Source: Microvirga ossetica
GTDB lineage: Bacteria; Pseudomonadota; Alphaproteobacteria; Rhizobiales; Beijerinckiaceae
Length of the DNA stretch: 64,000 nt
Reading direction: 5' to 3'
NCBI RefSeq assembly: GCF_002741015.1
Contig: NZ_CP016620.1
Coordinates: 529,710 to 593,709 of the forward strand
Positions 1 to 10,118 of the stretch are shown one piece after another (positions within the stretch are counted from its first letter, which is position 1; each line of letters starts with the position of its first letter). The position numbers and the translations under genes were made by a program. A model generated the notes under the pieces. The model was given only the letters and a program-made list of their open reading frames with translations, searched no databases and was not told the origin of the DNA.

Positions 1-2
1 AC

Positions 3-1196
3 CCGGCACGCTGGCGCATGTGCCCACTCTATGTGGCCGGGTTGATCGGCCCCGGTGAGCGCAAGAGCCTGCAGCCAATGGCCGCCCGGGTGGCTCCGGC
101 CGACTATGACCAACTGCATCACTTCGTGGCGGTGGGCCCTTGGGACGAGGCGCCGCTGAAAGCTGAACTCCTGGCCCAGGCCAACCGGCTTGTCGGCGGG
201 CCTGACGCTATCCTGGTGATCGACGACACGGCCCTGCCCAAGAAGGGCACGCAGTCTGTCGGCGTGTCCTCGCAATATGCCGGAGCTCTGGGCAAGAAGA
301 CGAACTGCCAGAGCTTGGTCTCGCTCACCCTTGCCAAGGGTGAAGTGCCGATCCCAATCGTCTTACGGCTGTTTCTGCCCGACACCTGGATCGCGGATCC
401 GGAGCGCTTGCAGCACGCGGGTGTTCCCGAAGCCTTCTGGGTGGAGCGCTCGAAGCCGGAGATGGCGCTGGAGGAACTCCAGCAGGTGATGCAGGCGGGT
501 GTGAGCTTTGGGGCGGTTCTGGCCGATGCCGGCTACGGCATCAGTGCTCCGTTCCGGCAGGGCTTGTCAGCGCTCGGCTTGGCATGGGCGGTGGGCATTC
601 CCCGCATTCAGAAGGTGTATCCTGCAGACGTGCGGTTAGTCCTGCCACCCGTCACCCGTGGAGGGCCGCGCAAGACGCTTGTACCGGACGAGGATTCTAT
701 TGCGGCCGAAGCCCAGCTGGCGAAGAGCTCATGGCAGCGGATCACCTGGCGACGCGGCACCAAGGGGCCGCTGCGGGCGAAGTTCGCGGCCGTGCGCGTG
801 CGGGTGGCCGATGGGCCCGAGGTGCGTCTGCAGGGGCGTACCGGCCAGCATCTGCCCGGCGACGAGGTCTGGCTGGTGGGCGAGCACCGCTCGTCGGGCG
901 AGCGCAAGTACTATCTGTCCAACCTACCGCCCGACACAAAGTTGAAGCAGCTGGCCTCGCTCATCAAGGCGCGCTGGGTGTGCGAGCAGGCGCATCAGCA
1001 ACTCAAGGAAGAACTTGGGCTCGATCACTTCGAGGGCCGCTCGTGGCGGGGCTTGCATCGGCATGCCCTGCTGACGCTGATTGCGTATTTGTTCTTGCAG
1101 CATCTGCGCTTGCGCGCCGCTAAGCGGGAAAAAAAGAAGATCCAGCGGGCCACCGCCACAACCGACGCTGCCGGCTGTTCGGCGCATGCTGCTTGA
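3..1196 (+). mobile_element. IS701-family transposase, 5' end cut by the window edge
   Basis: This is a DDE transposase of the IS701/IS4-like group. The reading frame is already open at the left edge and runs into a Met at base 18 with no ribosome binding site, so the gene starts outside the window. Counting from that Met, the first catalytic Asp is in VIDDTALPKKG (about residues 67-77), followed by the conserved SVGVSSQYAGALGKKTNCQ stretch. The second Asp is in VLADAGYG (about 170), and the catalytic Glu lies in the QLKEELGLDHFEGRSW region near the C terminus. It ends at a normal stop. The right inverted repeat was not located. The family call is from motif recognition and is fairly secure. 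Confidence 0.85.
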
Positions 1197-1431
1197 TCAT
1201 ATGGCGTATGCCATGCGCTTGCGATGTCCGATCTGCCGGGCCCACTTCACCCTTGGATCACTGATGAAAATGCCAAAGTAGTGCTAGGCATCCGAGATAA
1301 CCTGGCGAGCTGACATTTCTGATAGATGTGGCGCTGTGGTCAGGCTTGATTCTGACTGAGATTTCGGTGGACACGTTTCCTCATTCATTGGGCGTCAGGC
1401 GGCCCTCGAGCCCGCCCGAATGTGTGTCTCC

Positions 1432-3339
1432 TTACTTGCCGGGCCCTTGCTGCTCGCCCCGAGTCCCAAACATTTTCTGATAGCGCGGATGGATGCGGAC
1501 AGCGTCCAGGTCCGAGTCTTTCTCAAGCCACTTCATCAACTCGGGGGAGAGTTGTGGAATGACCTTCTCCAGATGATCCATCGCCTCGTCGAGCTCGCCC
1601 AGGAGTGAATAAACACAAGCGACGTTGTAATGGGCTATGTTCTCACCCGGATCGATCGCGAGGGCGCGGGCGGCCCATTCCTTGGCACGGTCGCGTTCGC
1701 CGAGATGCGCCAGTGCGACGGCACCCCGATGAGCGGGACCGGAGCTTTCCGGATGCAGCTCGAGCACACGTTCGGCTCGTTCAAGGCCGATCTTTGCCCA
1801 TCTCATCTGGTCTACCGGCCGGTCCAGCGCACGATAGATGCCGAACAGATGATTTGGCGACCGGTAATCGTCGGGCCGTATCTCGGCAGCGCGCTCGAAC
1901 AGATTGGCGGCCGCCGCAAGATCGCCTTGCGTATTCAGAAGTAGGGCATAAAAGAAATTCGCGTCGTACAGACTGGGATCAAGCGCAAGAGCCCGCTCGA
2001 ACTCGGCAACGGCCTCCTCGTGGCGTCCGTGTTGATACAGGACCAGTCCTTGGGCAGCGTGGGCCTCAGCCAGATCGGGATCGAGCGCCAGGGCCTTGGC
2101 GCTCATCTCAAGAATGTCATCTAGGGAGACCTCAGCAGCATGCCACGCGTGTAGGGCCGAATCGCAATTGGCGATCCCTGCATAGGCGCGGGCATAGCGT
2201 GGATCGAGCTCCACAGCCTTGGAAAACATCCGTCGCGCCAGCAGCAGGTACGACTTCGTCCACTCATGAAAGAATTGCCGGCCCCTGAGATAATAGGAAT
2301 ATGCCTCGATGTTTTCGGTTGGGACCGAAGAGATTGCTGCTTGCTCTTCGGGTAGAAGCTTCACTTTGAGCTGCTCGACGATTGCCTGCGTGATCTCGTC
2401 CTGTATCGCGAAAATGTCCGTGAGGTCGCGGTCGTAGCGCTCGGCCCACAGAAGCGCCCCGGTGGAGCCCTCTATAAGCTGACCGGCAATGCGAACACGC
2501 GATCCCGCCTTGCGGACGCTTCCCTCCATGATGTACCGGACGTCACGTTCCCGCGCTACCTGTTGCGCCGTGATCGACTTGCCCTTGTAGGTGAACACGG
2601 TATTGCGGTCGATGACGAGCAGACCGGAGATCTTCGACAGGTCGATGATGATATCCTCGGTAATGCCATCCGAAAAATACTCCTGCTCTGCATCTCCACT
2701 CATGTTGGCGAAGGGAAGCACCGCAATCGACAGCCTCTGCATCGTTTGTGGGGCAACAGCCGTGGTGCCTTTCGGGCGGGCGGAGGAAGTGCCGGTTAGC
2801 ACGTTGTAGACGCGAACGGCTTGCTCGATGTTCTTGAGTGGTTGCTCGCCCAAATCTTCAAAGGTGACGTCGAGCCGGCTACCGACGTGATCACGAACGG
2901 AGCCGGACACCGCGATCCCGCCAGGCGCGGCGATCCCTTCGAGCCGCGCCGCCACGTTCACCCCATCGCCAAAGATATCGCCATCTTGGACGATGACGTC
3001 TCCGAGATGGACACCGATCCGGAGTTCGATCCAGCGATCCCGCGGAACGTCTTCATTCCTTTGACGCATGCCGCGCTGGATTTCAGCCGCGCAGGCGACG
3101 GCATTCACCACACTCGGGAACTCCACCAGCATGCCGTCCCCTGTGAGCTTGACAATGCGCCCCTGGTGCTCGGTGATCCTGGGCTCGATCAACGCGGTCT
3201 GGTGCGCCCTGAGCTCGGTGAGCGTGCCGGTCTCGTCTGCCCCAATGAGGCGGCTGTAGCCCACAACGTCGGCGGCAAGAATGGCGATCAGGCGACGTTC
3301 CACATTGTCCCCCGGACGATCGGTCTGCGGGTCAATCAC
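1432..3339 (-). CDS. Class III adenylate/guanylate cyclase with TolB-like and TPR domains
   Basis: Predicted soluble signalling protein. The N-terminal class III cyclase homology domain (about 170 residues) begins RRLIAILAADVVGYSRL, contains the metal-binding Asp pair (ADVVGYS and LTGDGMLVEF) and the GDVIVQDGDIFGDGVNVAARL motif. A TolB-like segment follows, starting SIAVLPFANMSGD and including DGITEDIIIDLSKI. The C-terminal third is TPR repeats (AEAHAAQGLVLYQHGRHEEA and others). The family makes cyclic nucleotides; substrate and input are unknown. The start is uncertain: the frame opens at a TTG at 3396, and I prefer the GTG at 3339, close to the conserved domain. It is divergent from a second cyclase of identical architecture at 3694. 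Confidence 0.85.
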   Translation of the reverse strand: MIDPQTDRPGDNVERRLIAILAADVVGYSRLIGADETGTLTELRAHQTALIEPRITEHQGRIVKLTGDGMLVEFPSVVNAVACAAEIQRGMRQRNEDVPRDRWIELRIGVHLGDVIVQDGDIFGDGVNVAARLEGIAAPGGIAVSGSVRDHVGSRLDVTFEDLGEQPLKNIEQAVRVYNVLTGTSSARPKGTTAVAPQTMQRLSIAVLPFANMSGDAEQEYFSDGITEDIIIDLSKISGLLVIDRNTVFTYKGKSITAQQVARERDVRYIMEGSVRKAGSRVRIAGQLIEGSTGALLWAERYDRDLTDIFAIQDEITQAIVEQLKVKLLPEEQAAISSVPTENIEAYSYYLRGRQFFHEWTKSYLLLARRMFSKAVELDPRYARAYAGIANCDSALHAWHAAEVSLDDILEMSAKALALDPDLAEAHAAQGLVLYQHGRHEEAVAEFERALALDPSLYDANFFYALLLNTQGDLAAAANLFERAAEIRPDDYRSPNHLFGIYRALDRPVDQMRWAKIGLERAERVLELHPESSGPAHRGAVALAHLGERDRAKEWAARALAIDPGENIAHYNVACVYSLLGELDEAMDHLEKVIPQLSPELMKWLEKDSDLDAVRIHPRYQKMFGTRGEQQGPGK

Positions 3340-3693
3340 TGAACATACTCGTTTCCTGCAGGCCCGTCGCCCTCGGAGATGAGCTATTCCAGCCAAGGTG
3401 ATCCAGCCAAGCCTCGAGATGGGCGGTTACTACCTTTGATTGTTCAGTGGATCGTCCGCTTTGAAAAAGTTCCGAATGGCTACTTCTGGCACGGGGCCGA
3501 CCTTAGCCGTATTTCCGCAAGAGCAGAGTGAGGCGGACCTTAACAAGGCAACGCTTAGAGACCGTCCCTGACCCGGAGCGGTCACCGGGTGTGTGGCGTC
3601 TGCGAGCCTCCAGACTGCCACCATGCGAGCTCTGGACGAAGCGTCCCAATCAAAGCACCATTATCCCTCGACGGCCTTCATCATGGTGGTGGG
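3340..3693. promoter_or_regulatory. Intergenic region between divergent cyclase genes
   Basis: About 350 bases separate the two divergent cyclase genes, so both promoters should lie here, but I could not assign boxes with confidence. It carries one copy (about 3484-3520) of a short repeat also seen near 23596 and 63255. Confidence 0.35.
3484..3520 (+). repeat. Dispersed short repeat, diverged copy
   Basis: The segment reading TTCTGGCACGGGGCCGAC, then TTAGCC and TTTCCGCAA, resembles the better-conserved copies at 23596-23633 and 63255-63290. It lies between two divergent genes. Its origin (insertion-sequence scar or extragenic repeat) is not clear. Confidence 0.4.
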
Positions 3694-5451
3694 ATGACCA
3701 ATCCAGCCGATGCAAAGGTACAGAGGCGTCTCGCGGCGATCCTTGCGGCTGACGTTGTGGGCTTTTCGGCCCTAATGAGCCAGGACGAGGAAGGCACCCT
3801 CGCGAGGATCAAGAGCCTGCGCCGGGAGCTTATCGAGCCGATGGTCCATGCCCATTATGGCCGCGTGGTCAAAACGACCGGTGATGGCTTCTTGGTTGAA
3901 TTCTCCAGCCCTGTAGAAGCTGTAAGCTGTGCCGTTGAGGTTCAGGAGGCTCTTGTGGCCAAGACTTCTCAGGAAACCTCCCAGGCTGTCCACCTCCGCA
4001 TTGGCATCAATCTTGGCGATATCATCATTGAGCCGGACGGTGATATCTATGGGGATGGGGTGAATGTCGCGGCTCGTCTGGAACAGATCGCAGAACCTGG
4101 AGGCATTTGGATTTCGGGAAAGGTCTACGAGGAGGTGCGCGGCAAGCTGCCATACCACTTTGACGACAAAGGCGAACAGTGGGTCAAGAACATCGGGAGA
4201 CCCGTGAGAGTATACGGCATCAGGACTTCGGCATCCCTGACTGCAAGAACGGCCACGTTCACACCTTCGCGCTCAGATAAACCCTCCATTGCCGTCCTGC
4301 CATTCACCAACAGGAGCGGCGATCCCGAACAGGATTACTTTGCCGACGGCATGACAGAGGACCTCATCACGGGGCTATCCCGCCTCCGATGGCTCAATGT
4401 CATCGCCTGTACCTCCTCCTTCAATCACACGGAAGTACGTCAGTTCTCGTTTCCCCCAGGTGCACGATACATCTTAGAGGGAAGTGTACGAAGATCAGGG
4501 GATCGTATCCGTATCAACGGTCAACTGATCGGCGCGGCAACCGGAAAGCACATCTGGGCCGAGCGGTATGATCGGGAGCTAATGGACATCTTTGCGGTTC
4601 AGGACGAGATTACAGAAAATGTCGTGGCCGCCATCGAACCCCACCTGTACATGGAAGAGGGCCTGCGTGCGGCAAATCAAGTCCCCGAAAGCATTGGCGT
4701 TTGGGGATTGGTTGTTCAAGCCATTGGGCTCATCAACAGAGTTGGGCGTCACGAGAACGAGCAGGCACGTACTTTGCTCGAACGCGCGATTATGATGGAG
4801 CCTACCTATGCCAAGGCACATGCTGTCTTAAGTTGGGCCGTATGGTGGGCATCGTACAATTACTGGCTTCCTGATGAACAGCAAGGCCGAGAACAGGCAC
4901 AACATCACGCCGAGGAAGCTCTTGCTCTCGATCCGAGCGAGCCTTGGGCACATATGGTGTTTGGACTTTGCCTCAGTACGGCCGGGCAACATGACCGTGC
5001 GCAGCAGGAGCTTGAAATTGCGCTTGGAGTGAACCCAAGCTTTGCACTGGCACACAGCGTATATGGCTGGACGTTGACGCGAGCTGGCAAGTTCGAAGTC
5101 GCGGTAGCCGAAACAGCGAAAGCCCTGCGGATGAGCCCTTCTGACAGTTTCACCAGTTTGTATGAGTTTGTTCACGGTGTCTCTCTTATGGCTGCTCAGC
5201 GCCACTATGAGGCTCTTCCATACCTCCGCAAGGCCCTGGTAGCTTTTCCGGATTTCCCGACCCACCATTCCATGCTGATTGCCTGCTGCGGTCATCTCGG
5301 TCTTCTTGACGAGGCGAAGGCGGCATTGGCCCGCCGGAATAATCTTGGGCCACCGCTAACAGTAGATCTGGCGCGTTCCTACATGCGCAAGTTCGCGTTC
5401 TGCTCTGTAGTCACGGAAGGCTTGAGCAAGGCGGGTGTTCCAGAGCATTAG
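3694..5451 (+). CDS. Class III adenylate/guanylate cyclase with TolB-like and TPR domains (second copy)
   Basis: Same architecture as the divergent neighbour. The cyclase domain begins RRLAAILAADVVGFSALM, with the second metal Asp in VKTTGDGFLVEF and the DGDIYGDGVNVAARLEQIAEPGG motif. A TolB-like segment starts SIAVLPFTNRSGDPEQDYFADG, and several TPR repeats follow to the C terminus. There is no signal peptide or membrane span. I chose ATG 3694 (MTNPADAKVQRR) because it has a GGTGGTGGG stretch just upstream and begins right before the domain. The longer frame from 3589 adds a Cys-rich leader unlike the family. The catalytic residues look intact; the signal sensed is unknown. Confidence 0.87.
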   Translation: MTNPADAKVQRRLAAILAADVVGFSALMSQDEEGTLARIKSLRRELIEPMVHAHYGRVVKTTGDGFLVEFSSPVEAVSCAVEVQEALVAKTSQETSQAVHLRIGINLGDIIIEPDGDIYGDGVNVAARLEQIAEPGGIWISGKVYEEVRGKLPYHFDDKGEQWVKNIGRPVRVYGIRTSASLTARTATFTPSRSDKPSIAVLPFTNRSGDPEQDYFADGMTEDLITGLSRLRWLNVIACTSSFNHTEVRQFSFPPGARYILEGSVRRSGDRIRINGQLIGAATGKHIWAERYDRELMDIFAVQDEITENVVAAIEPHLYMEEGLRAANQVPESIGVWGLVVQAIGLINRVGRHENEQARTLLERAIMMEPTYAKAHAVLSWAVWWASYNYWLPDEQQGREQAQHHAEEALALDPSEPWAHMVFGLCLSTAGQHDRAQQELEIALGVNPSFALAHSVYGWTLTRAGKFEVAVAETAKALRMSPSDSFTSLYEFVHGVSLMAAQRHYEALPYLRKALVAFPDFPTHHSMLIACCGHLGLLDEAKAALARRNNLGPPLTVDLARSYMRKFAFCSVVTEGLSKAGVPEH

Positions 5452-5463
5452 AACGCATCGGAC

Positions 5464-5640
5464 ACGCGACAGGAGCACTGGGACAAGGTCTTCACGACCA
5501 AGGCCGACGAGGCGATCAGTTGGGATCATCCTATATCGGAAACTCGCTACGCCCGATCCGAGCTGCAATCTTCCTAAGGATAGGAGATCGGCGACGTCGA
5601 GGCAGGGGCCACGCGCCTGCCCGATGCCCTTAAGGAGGAA
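5464..5640 (+). pseudogene. Class I SAM-dependent methyltransferase remnant
   Basis: Just after the cyclase stop, one frame reads TRQEHWDKVFTTKADEAISW, which matches the N terminus of small class I methyltransferases. About 80 bases further on, another frame reads EIGDVEAGATRLPDALKEE, which matches the SAM-binding glycine-rich motif of the same family. A frameshift and stops lie between them and the rest of the protein is absent. I read this as a decayed gene fragment; identification is from motif recognition only. Confidence 0.5.
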
Positions 5641-5750
5641 GTATTGAGTAGCGGATCAGGGTTACGTCTGCTCCTGGTCCCACAAACAGACTTCCGAGAA
5701 ATCCGCCTGTGAACATGGAATGTCGCTTGAAGACCGAGCTCAGGATGGTT

Positions 5751-5969
5751 TCATCCTGCACTGGATGGTGAGACTGGCTCCCCATCTTCGGTGACGACCT
5801 CGAAACAGTACTGTTCGAACGCGCCGAGCAGGAGCAGGTCCGAGACAAAGAGGCCGGCGCTGAGGCGCGCGAACTCATGTGCTGCGGCATCATTGGGACA
5901 TTCATGGCCGGCATCGTCACGGGCGACCATTCGGGGGCCAAGCATGAGATGGAAGTAGTAGCGGGGCAT
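5751..5969 (-). CDS. DUF6894 family small protein
   Basis: A 72-residue protein that opens MPRYYFHLMLGPRMVARDDAG, the signature of the DUF6894 family common in Methylobacteriaceae and Bradyrhizobium relatives. It has the usual middle (ECPNDAAAHEFARL) and a C-terminal strand (CFEVVTEDGEPV). A GAGGAG ribosome binding site sits about eight bases before the ATG at 5969. Function is unknown. It is one of four paralogues in the window (34867, 37088, 59166), all short and standing alone or in small operons. Confidence 0.75.
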   Translation of the reverse strand: MPRYYFHLMLGPRMVARDDAGHECPNDAAAHEFARLSAGLFVSDLLLLGAFEQYCFEVVTEDGEPVSPSSAG

Positions 5970-6016
5970 CTGTCACTCCTCATCCCGCCGACATGACCGA
6001 TAATGTGAAGCCCCCC

Positions 6017-7588
6017 TCAAACCCTGTCGGCAGCGTCGAGCCGCTCGCATGCGTCTTCCAGGATCTGCCACACGCGTGCGACATGCGCCTCGGTGGTGCG
6101 GATATTGCCGACGGCAAGACGCATGGTGAAGCGGCCGTTGAGCTTCGTGTGCGAGAGGAACGCCTCGCCGGACGCATTGACGGCATGCATGATCTGCTCG
6201 TTCAGGTGGTCGAGACGCGCGGCGCGCTCGTCGGCTGTCTCGCCATCGCGCGTCGAGCAGGCGCGGAAGCAAACCAGGCTCAGGGGAACGGGAGCGAGCA
6301 ACTCCCAGCCAGGCGCGGCCGCGACCCACTTGGCGAACAGACGTGCGAGGCGGCAGTGCTCGCGGATGCGCGCGGCGAGACCGTCGTGGCCGAAATAGCG
6401 CAGGACCATCCAGAACTTGAGGCCCCGAAAGCGGCGCCCGAGCTGGATGCCGTACTCGGAGTGGTTGCGGACGGCAGCACGCCCGTGGTCGAGCGTGCGC
6501 AGGTATTCGGGCACGAGCGAGAAGGCACGGTGGAGCATGTCCATCCGCCGCGTGTAGAGGGCGGAGAGATCAAAGGGGACGAAAAGCCATTTGACCGGGT
6601 TGAGGACAAGTGAGTCAGCGCGTTCGCAGCCTGCGAGGATGTGTCGTAGTTCCGGGACAACCGCAGCCGAGCCGGCGTAGGCCGCATCGACGTGCAACCA
6701 GAGCCCTTCGCGCTCGCACAGGTCGGCGATGGCCGGAACGGGATCGATGCTCGAGGTCGAGGTCGTGCCGACGGTGGCGACGACGCAGAAGGGGAGATGG
6801 CCGGCGGCCCTGTCTTCCTCGATGGCGCGCCCCAGCGCGGCGGCATCCATGCGGAATTCGGCGTCGGTGGGAATCTTGCGCAAGGACCGCTGGCCCAGGC
6901 CGAGCGTGATGGCGCATTTTTCGACCGACGAGTGGGCCTGCTCGGAGGCGTAGAGGCGCAGCAGCGGCAGGCCCGTGCGTCCGCTCATGCCGTCCTCGCG
7001 CACGCGCAAATCGAGCCCCTCGCGCGCGGCCGCGATGGCGTGGAGGGTCGACATCGAGGCCGTGTCGTAGATCATCCCCGAGAACGCCTCGGGCAGGCCA
7101 ATCATCTGGCGCAGCCATGACAGGGCCACATCTTCGAGTTCCTGCGCGGCGGGGGCGGCGCGCCAGAGCAGCGCGTTGCCGTTGAAGGCGGCCGCGAGCA
7201 TCTCGCCGAAAATGCCGGGTGCCGAGGTGGAGCAGGCGAAGTAGGCGAAGAAGCCCGGATGCCTCCACTGCGTCAGGGCCGGGACGACCAGGCGGTCGAC
7301 GTCCGCGAGGATCCTGTCCATCAGCTCACCGGCTTCGGGTGGCGCGGCGGGGAGCTTCGCGATGAGTTCGCCCGGCTCGACCTGGGCGAGGACGGGGAGT
7401 TCGTCGACGCGCTCGAAGTACTCGGCGATCCAGTCGACGAGCGAACGGCCATAGCGTCGGAATTCGTCGGGGCTCATGTCGCCGAACGGCGGCGCGAACC
7501 CGTCCGCGCCCGTCCCGCCTGGGGCTCCTTGGGTCGTCGCGCTCGGCATGACGTCCAGCGGCTGGTCCTGGCGGTCGTCCTGGGGCAT
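6017..7588 (-). CDS. Group II PLP-dependent decarboxylase (aromatic-L-amino-acid decarboxylase family)
   Basis: About 523 residues. Family members remove the alpha-carboxyl group of an amino acid using pyridoxal phosphate in the cytoplasm. Visible motifs: the N-terminal substrate loop (TQWRHPGFFAYFACSTSAPG), the dimer/active-site region (GMIYDTASMSTLHAI), the cofactor Asp in LHVDAAYAGSA and the Schiff-base Lys in LVLNPVKWLFVPFD. In most relatives a His precedes this Lys; here it is Val. I chose ATG 7588 because GGAGG lies seven bases upstream; the longer frame to 7768 has a poor leader. The substrate cannot be predicted and no transporter or pathway partner is adjacent. Confidence 0.85.
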   Translation of the reverse strand: MPQDDRQDQPLDVMPSATTQGAPGGTGADGFAPPFGDMSPDEFRRYGRSLVDWIAEYFERVDELPVLAQVEPGELIAKLPAAPPEAGELMDRILADVDRLVVPALTQWRHPGFFAYFACSTSAPGIFGEMLAAAFNGNALLWRAAPAAQELEDVALSWLRQMIGLPEAFSGMIYDTASMSTLHAIAAAREGLDLRVREDGMSGRTGLPLLRLYASEQAHSSVEKCAITLGLGQRSLRKIPTDAEFRMDAAALGRAIEEDRAAGHLPFCVVATVGTTSTSSIDPVPAIADLCEREGLWLHVDAAYAGSAAVVPELRHILAGCERADSLVLNPVKWLFVPFDLSALYTRRMDMLHRAFSLVPEYLRTLDHGRAAVRNHSEYGIQLGRRFRGLKFWMVLRYFGHDGLAARIREHCRLARLFAKWVAAAPGWELLAPVPLSLVCFRACSTRDGETADERAARLDHLNEQIMHAVNASGEAFLSHTKLNGRFTMRLAVGNIRTTEAHVARVWQILEDACERLDAADRV

Positions 7589-7866
7589 CGCCGCGCCTCC
7601 ATCATGGCCGCGCGGCGGGAAGCGCCGGACGGCGGGCAAGAGGAAGAACGCCCGCAGGATAGTCGAAAACAGCGCGGCGGGCAAAAGCGGCGACTGGTCG
7701 TCGCAGTTCCATCGGGCCGATGTCGGGGCCAGGGGGCCGCCTTCGCGCGGCCAGGGGGGCGACGGCACGCGCTGATCGTACGAGCCTCATTGCCCTATTC
7801 GATGCCGACTCTATTTGCCGATGGCACGGGAAGCTGTCGGGACGCAGGTTCAACGGAAATGACACC

Positions 7867-8313
7867 ATGAGCATCTTCAGCAGGATCAAGGACGCCATCT
7901 TCGGATCCGCGGCGGCGCAAGAGGCCCCTCAGGCAGCATCTGCCGCGGCACCACCCGCGCAGGGGTCTGCCGCAGCTCCTGCCCCCGCGGGGGCGGCGAC
8001 CGCACCCGCGAGCCAGGCGACTGCGTCCTCGCCAGCCCCGAACGCACCGATGTCCCAGGTCGACGTCGAGGCGGTGCTGACGGGGCTCGCCGCGAAGAAG
8101 GGGCAGAAGCTCGACTGGCGCAAGTCGATCGTCGACCTGATGAAGCTGCTCGACCTCGACAGCAGCCTCGAGGCGCGCAAGGAACTCGCGAAGGAGCTGA
8201 ACTATACCGGCGACACCTCCGACTCCGCTGCCATGAACGTCTGGCTGCACAAGCAGGTCATGGCCAAGCTCGCGGCGAGTGGCGGCAAGGTGCCCGAAGA
8301 TCTGAGGACATAA
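7867..8313 (+). CDS. DUF3597 domain-containing protein
   Basis: A 148-residue protein with the N-terminal MSIFSRIKDAIFG motif, a low-complexity Ala/Pro linker (about residues 17-60), and the C-terminal DUF3597 helical domain (VEAVLTGLAAKKGQKLDW, IVDLMKLLDLDSS, ELAKELNYTGD, then MNVWLHKQVM). Structures of this family exist but no biochemical role is known to me. I chose ATG 7867 because it is the canonical family start; upstream residues in the frame look non-coding. It is divergent from the decarboxylase at 7588, about 280 bases away. Confidence 0.85.
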   Translation: MSIFSRIKDAIFGSAAAQEAPQAASAAAPPAQGSAAAPAPAGAATAPASQATASSPAPNAPMSQVDVEAVLTGLAAKKGQKLDWRKSIVDLMKLLDLDSSLEARKELAKELNYTGDTSDSAAMNVWLHKQVMAKLAASGGKVPEDLRT

Positions 8314-8780
8314 GGGCACGGCCGAATTCGCCTCGGTGACGAGGCTTCGGACCATCGCTCTCCGGCGGGCGCCTATTCCGGAGCGGGAGTATGCGGCACC
8401 ATGCCGACGGGATTGAGCCGAACGCCAGCCATGGATCGAGGCCAAGACCGTTCTTGATCCCCTGGTGCATTTCTCCATTGTCGAACATCGCTGGCAGCAC
8501 TCCCCGGAGCAAAGAGCCTGGTCCGCTTCTGCCCTTGAACGCCGACGTTCGTTGAGCGGCCGGAACGTGAGAGACTGCCCCTGAACCGACCTCGCGTAGC
8601 CCTTTCTTTTTGGTTCAGACTATCGAGAGCAGAGGAAAGCCTAGTCTAGTTTCCGTCCACAAACGGCAAACGTTTGATTTCATTACGTGAATCATATCTT
8701 TGCGCGAGCAAGGCCCGGCGGTTTCAGGTATCTTGGATCATGCCACTGAGTCCAAAGCCCTGCCACCGCCGGAGCCGACA
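8314..8780. other. Gene-free stretch before the ISNCY transposase
   Basis: I see no convincing gene. It contains an AT-richer patch with a small palindrome (CAAACGTTTG, about 8668-8677). The left end of the following insertion sequence presumably lies in its last third, but no inverted repeat was found by eye. Confidence 0.3.
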
Positions 8781-10118
8781 ATGCGCCAAGAACGCACCGT
8801 CCAAGCCAGCATATTCGATCTTTTCGCCACGCACGAGATCGGCTGCGAGTTGAAGGCGATGTCGCAATGGCTGGATGAGCATTGCGATCTGTTTGCCGTG
8901 GTGGCGCGAGACCTGTGTCGGGGCGGCATCAAGGCGACCGGACGGCAAGGTCTGCCAGCCGAAGCCGTATTGCGCTGCGCGATCCTCAAGCAGTACCGGC
9001 AACTGAGCTACCAGGAGCTGGCCTTCCACCTCGAGGACTCCGCTTCATTTCGCGCCTTTGCCCGACTGCCGTGGTCGTGGAGCCCGCAGAAGTCGGTGCT
9101 GCAGAAGACGATCAGCGCGATCCGGCCCGAGACCTGGGAGCAGATCAATCGGGCCCTGCTGTCGGTCGCTCGGCAGGCGAAGCTCGAAGACGGTGCGGCG
9201 GTTCGGCTGGACAGCACGGTGACCTCGGCGCTCATGCACGAGCCGAGCGACAGCAGCCTGCTGTGGGATGCTGTGCGGATCATGGTGCGCCTTCTGAAGC
9301 GGGCCGATTCCTTGGTCGGCGGCGCCGGCTCATGGCGCAATCATTGCCGCGCAGCCAAGAAGCGCGCTCACAAGATCCAGTTCACGCGCGGTCGACCCAA
9401 TCGGGTCCGGCTCTACCGCGAGCTGATCGCCATCACGCGCGCGACCTTGGCCGATCTGGAGCAGGCGAGCGAGCGTTTGGCCGTGGCAAGCACGCCGCTC
9501 ATCGCCCTGTGGCAGGTCCAGGTTCGTCACTATCGGGCGTTGGTCGAACGCATCATCAGGCAGAGCGAGCGGCGGGTGTTGGCCGGCGAGCCGGTCCCCG
9601 CCGACGAGAAGGTGGTGAGCCTGTTCGAAGAGCATGCTGATATCATCGTCAAAGGCAGTCGCGACACTGAGTATGGTCACAAACTCAACCTGACCACCGG
9701 CAGGAGTGGCATGATCCTCGATCTGGTGATCGAAGCCGGCAACCCGGCCGACAGCGACCGCTTGCTGCCGATGCTGGCGCGCCACGTCGCCTTCTATGGC
9801 CAAGCGCCGCGGCAGGCGGCAGCCGATGGCGGCTTCGCCACGCGCAACAACCTGGCCACAGCGAAGGCGTGGGGCGTCTGCGACATGGCCTTCCACAAGA
9901 AAGCCGGCCTCAGGATCGAGGACATGGTCAGAAGCAAGTGGGTTTATCGCAAGCTGCGCAACTTCCGCGCCGGCATCGAAGCCGGCATCTCATGCCTCAA
10001 ACGCGCCTACGGCTTGGCGCGTTGTACCTGGCGCGGCCTCGATCATTTCAAGGCTTATGTCTGGTCCTCGGTCGTGGCCTATAACCTCGTTCTCTTCACC
10101 CGCCTCAAAGCGACCTGA
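8781..10118 (+). mobile_element. ISNCY-family transposase
   Basis: A 445-residue transposase that opens MRQERTVQASIFDLF. It has the N-terminal helical domain typical of this group (LPAEAVLRCAILKQYRQLSY) and the RLDSTVTSALMHEPSDSSLLWD block with its catalytic Asp, followed by the C-terminal AADGGFATRNN and GIEAGISCLKRAYGL blocks. ATG 8781 is preceded by GGAG. The gene appears intact and could be active. Terminal inverted repeats were not located on either side. It sits left of an integrase-bearing element and may have inserted into it. Confidence 0.8.

Noticed and set aside
7259..7870. 203-codon plus-strand frame overlapping the decarboxylase start
   Set aside because: It overlaps a well-supported gene on the other strand and its translation matches no family; a GC-rich shadow.
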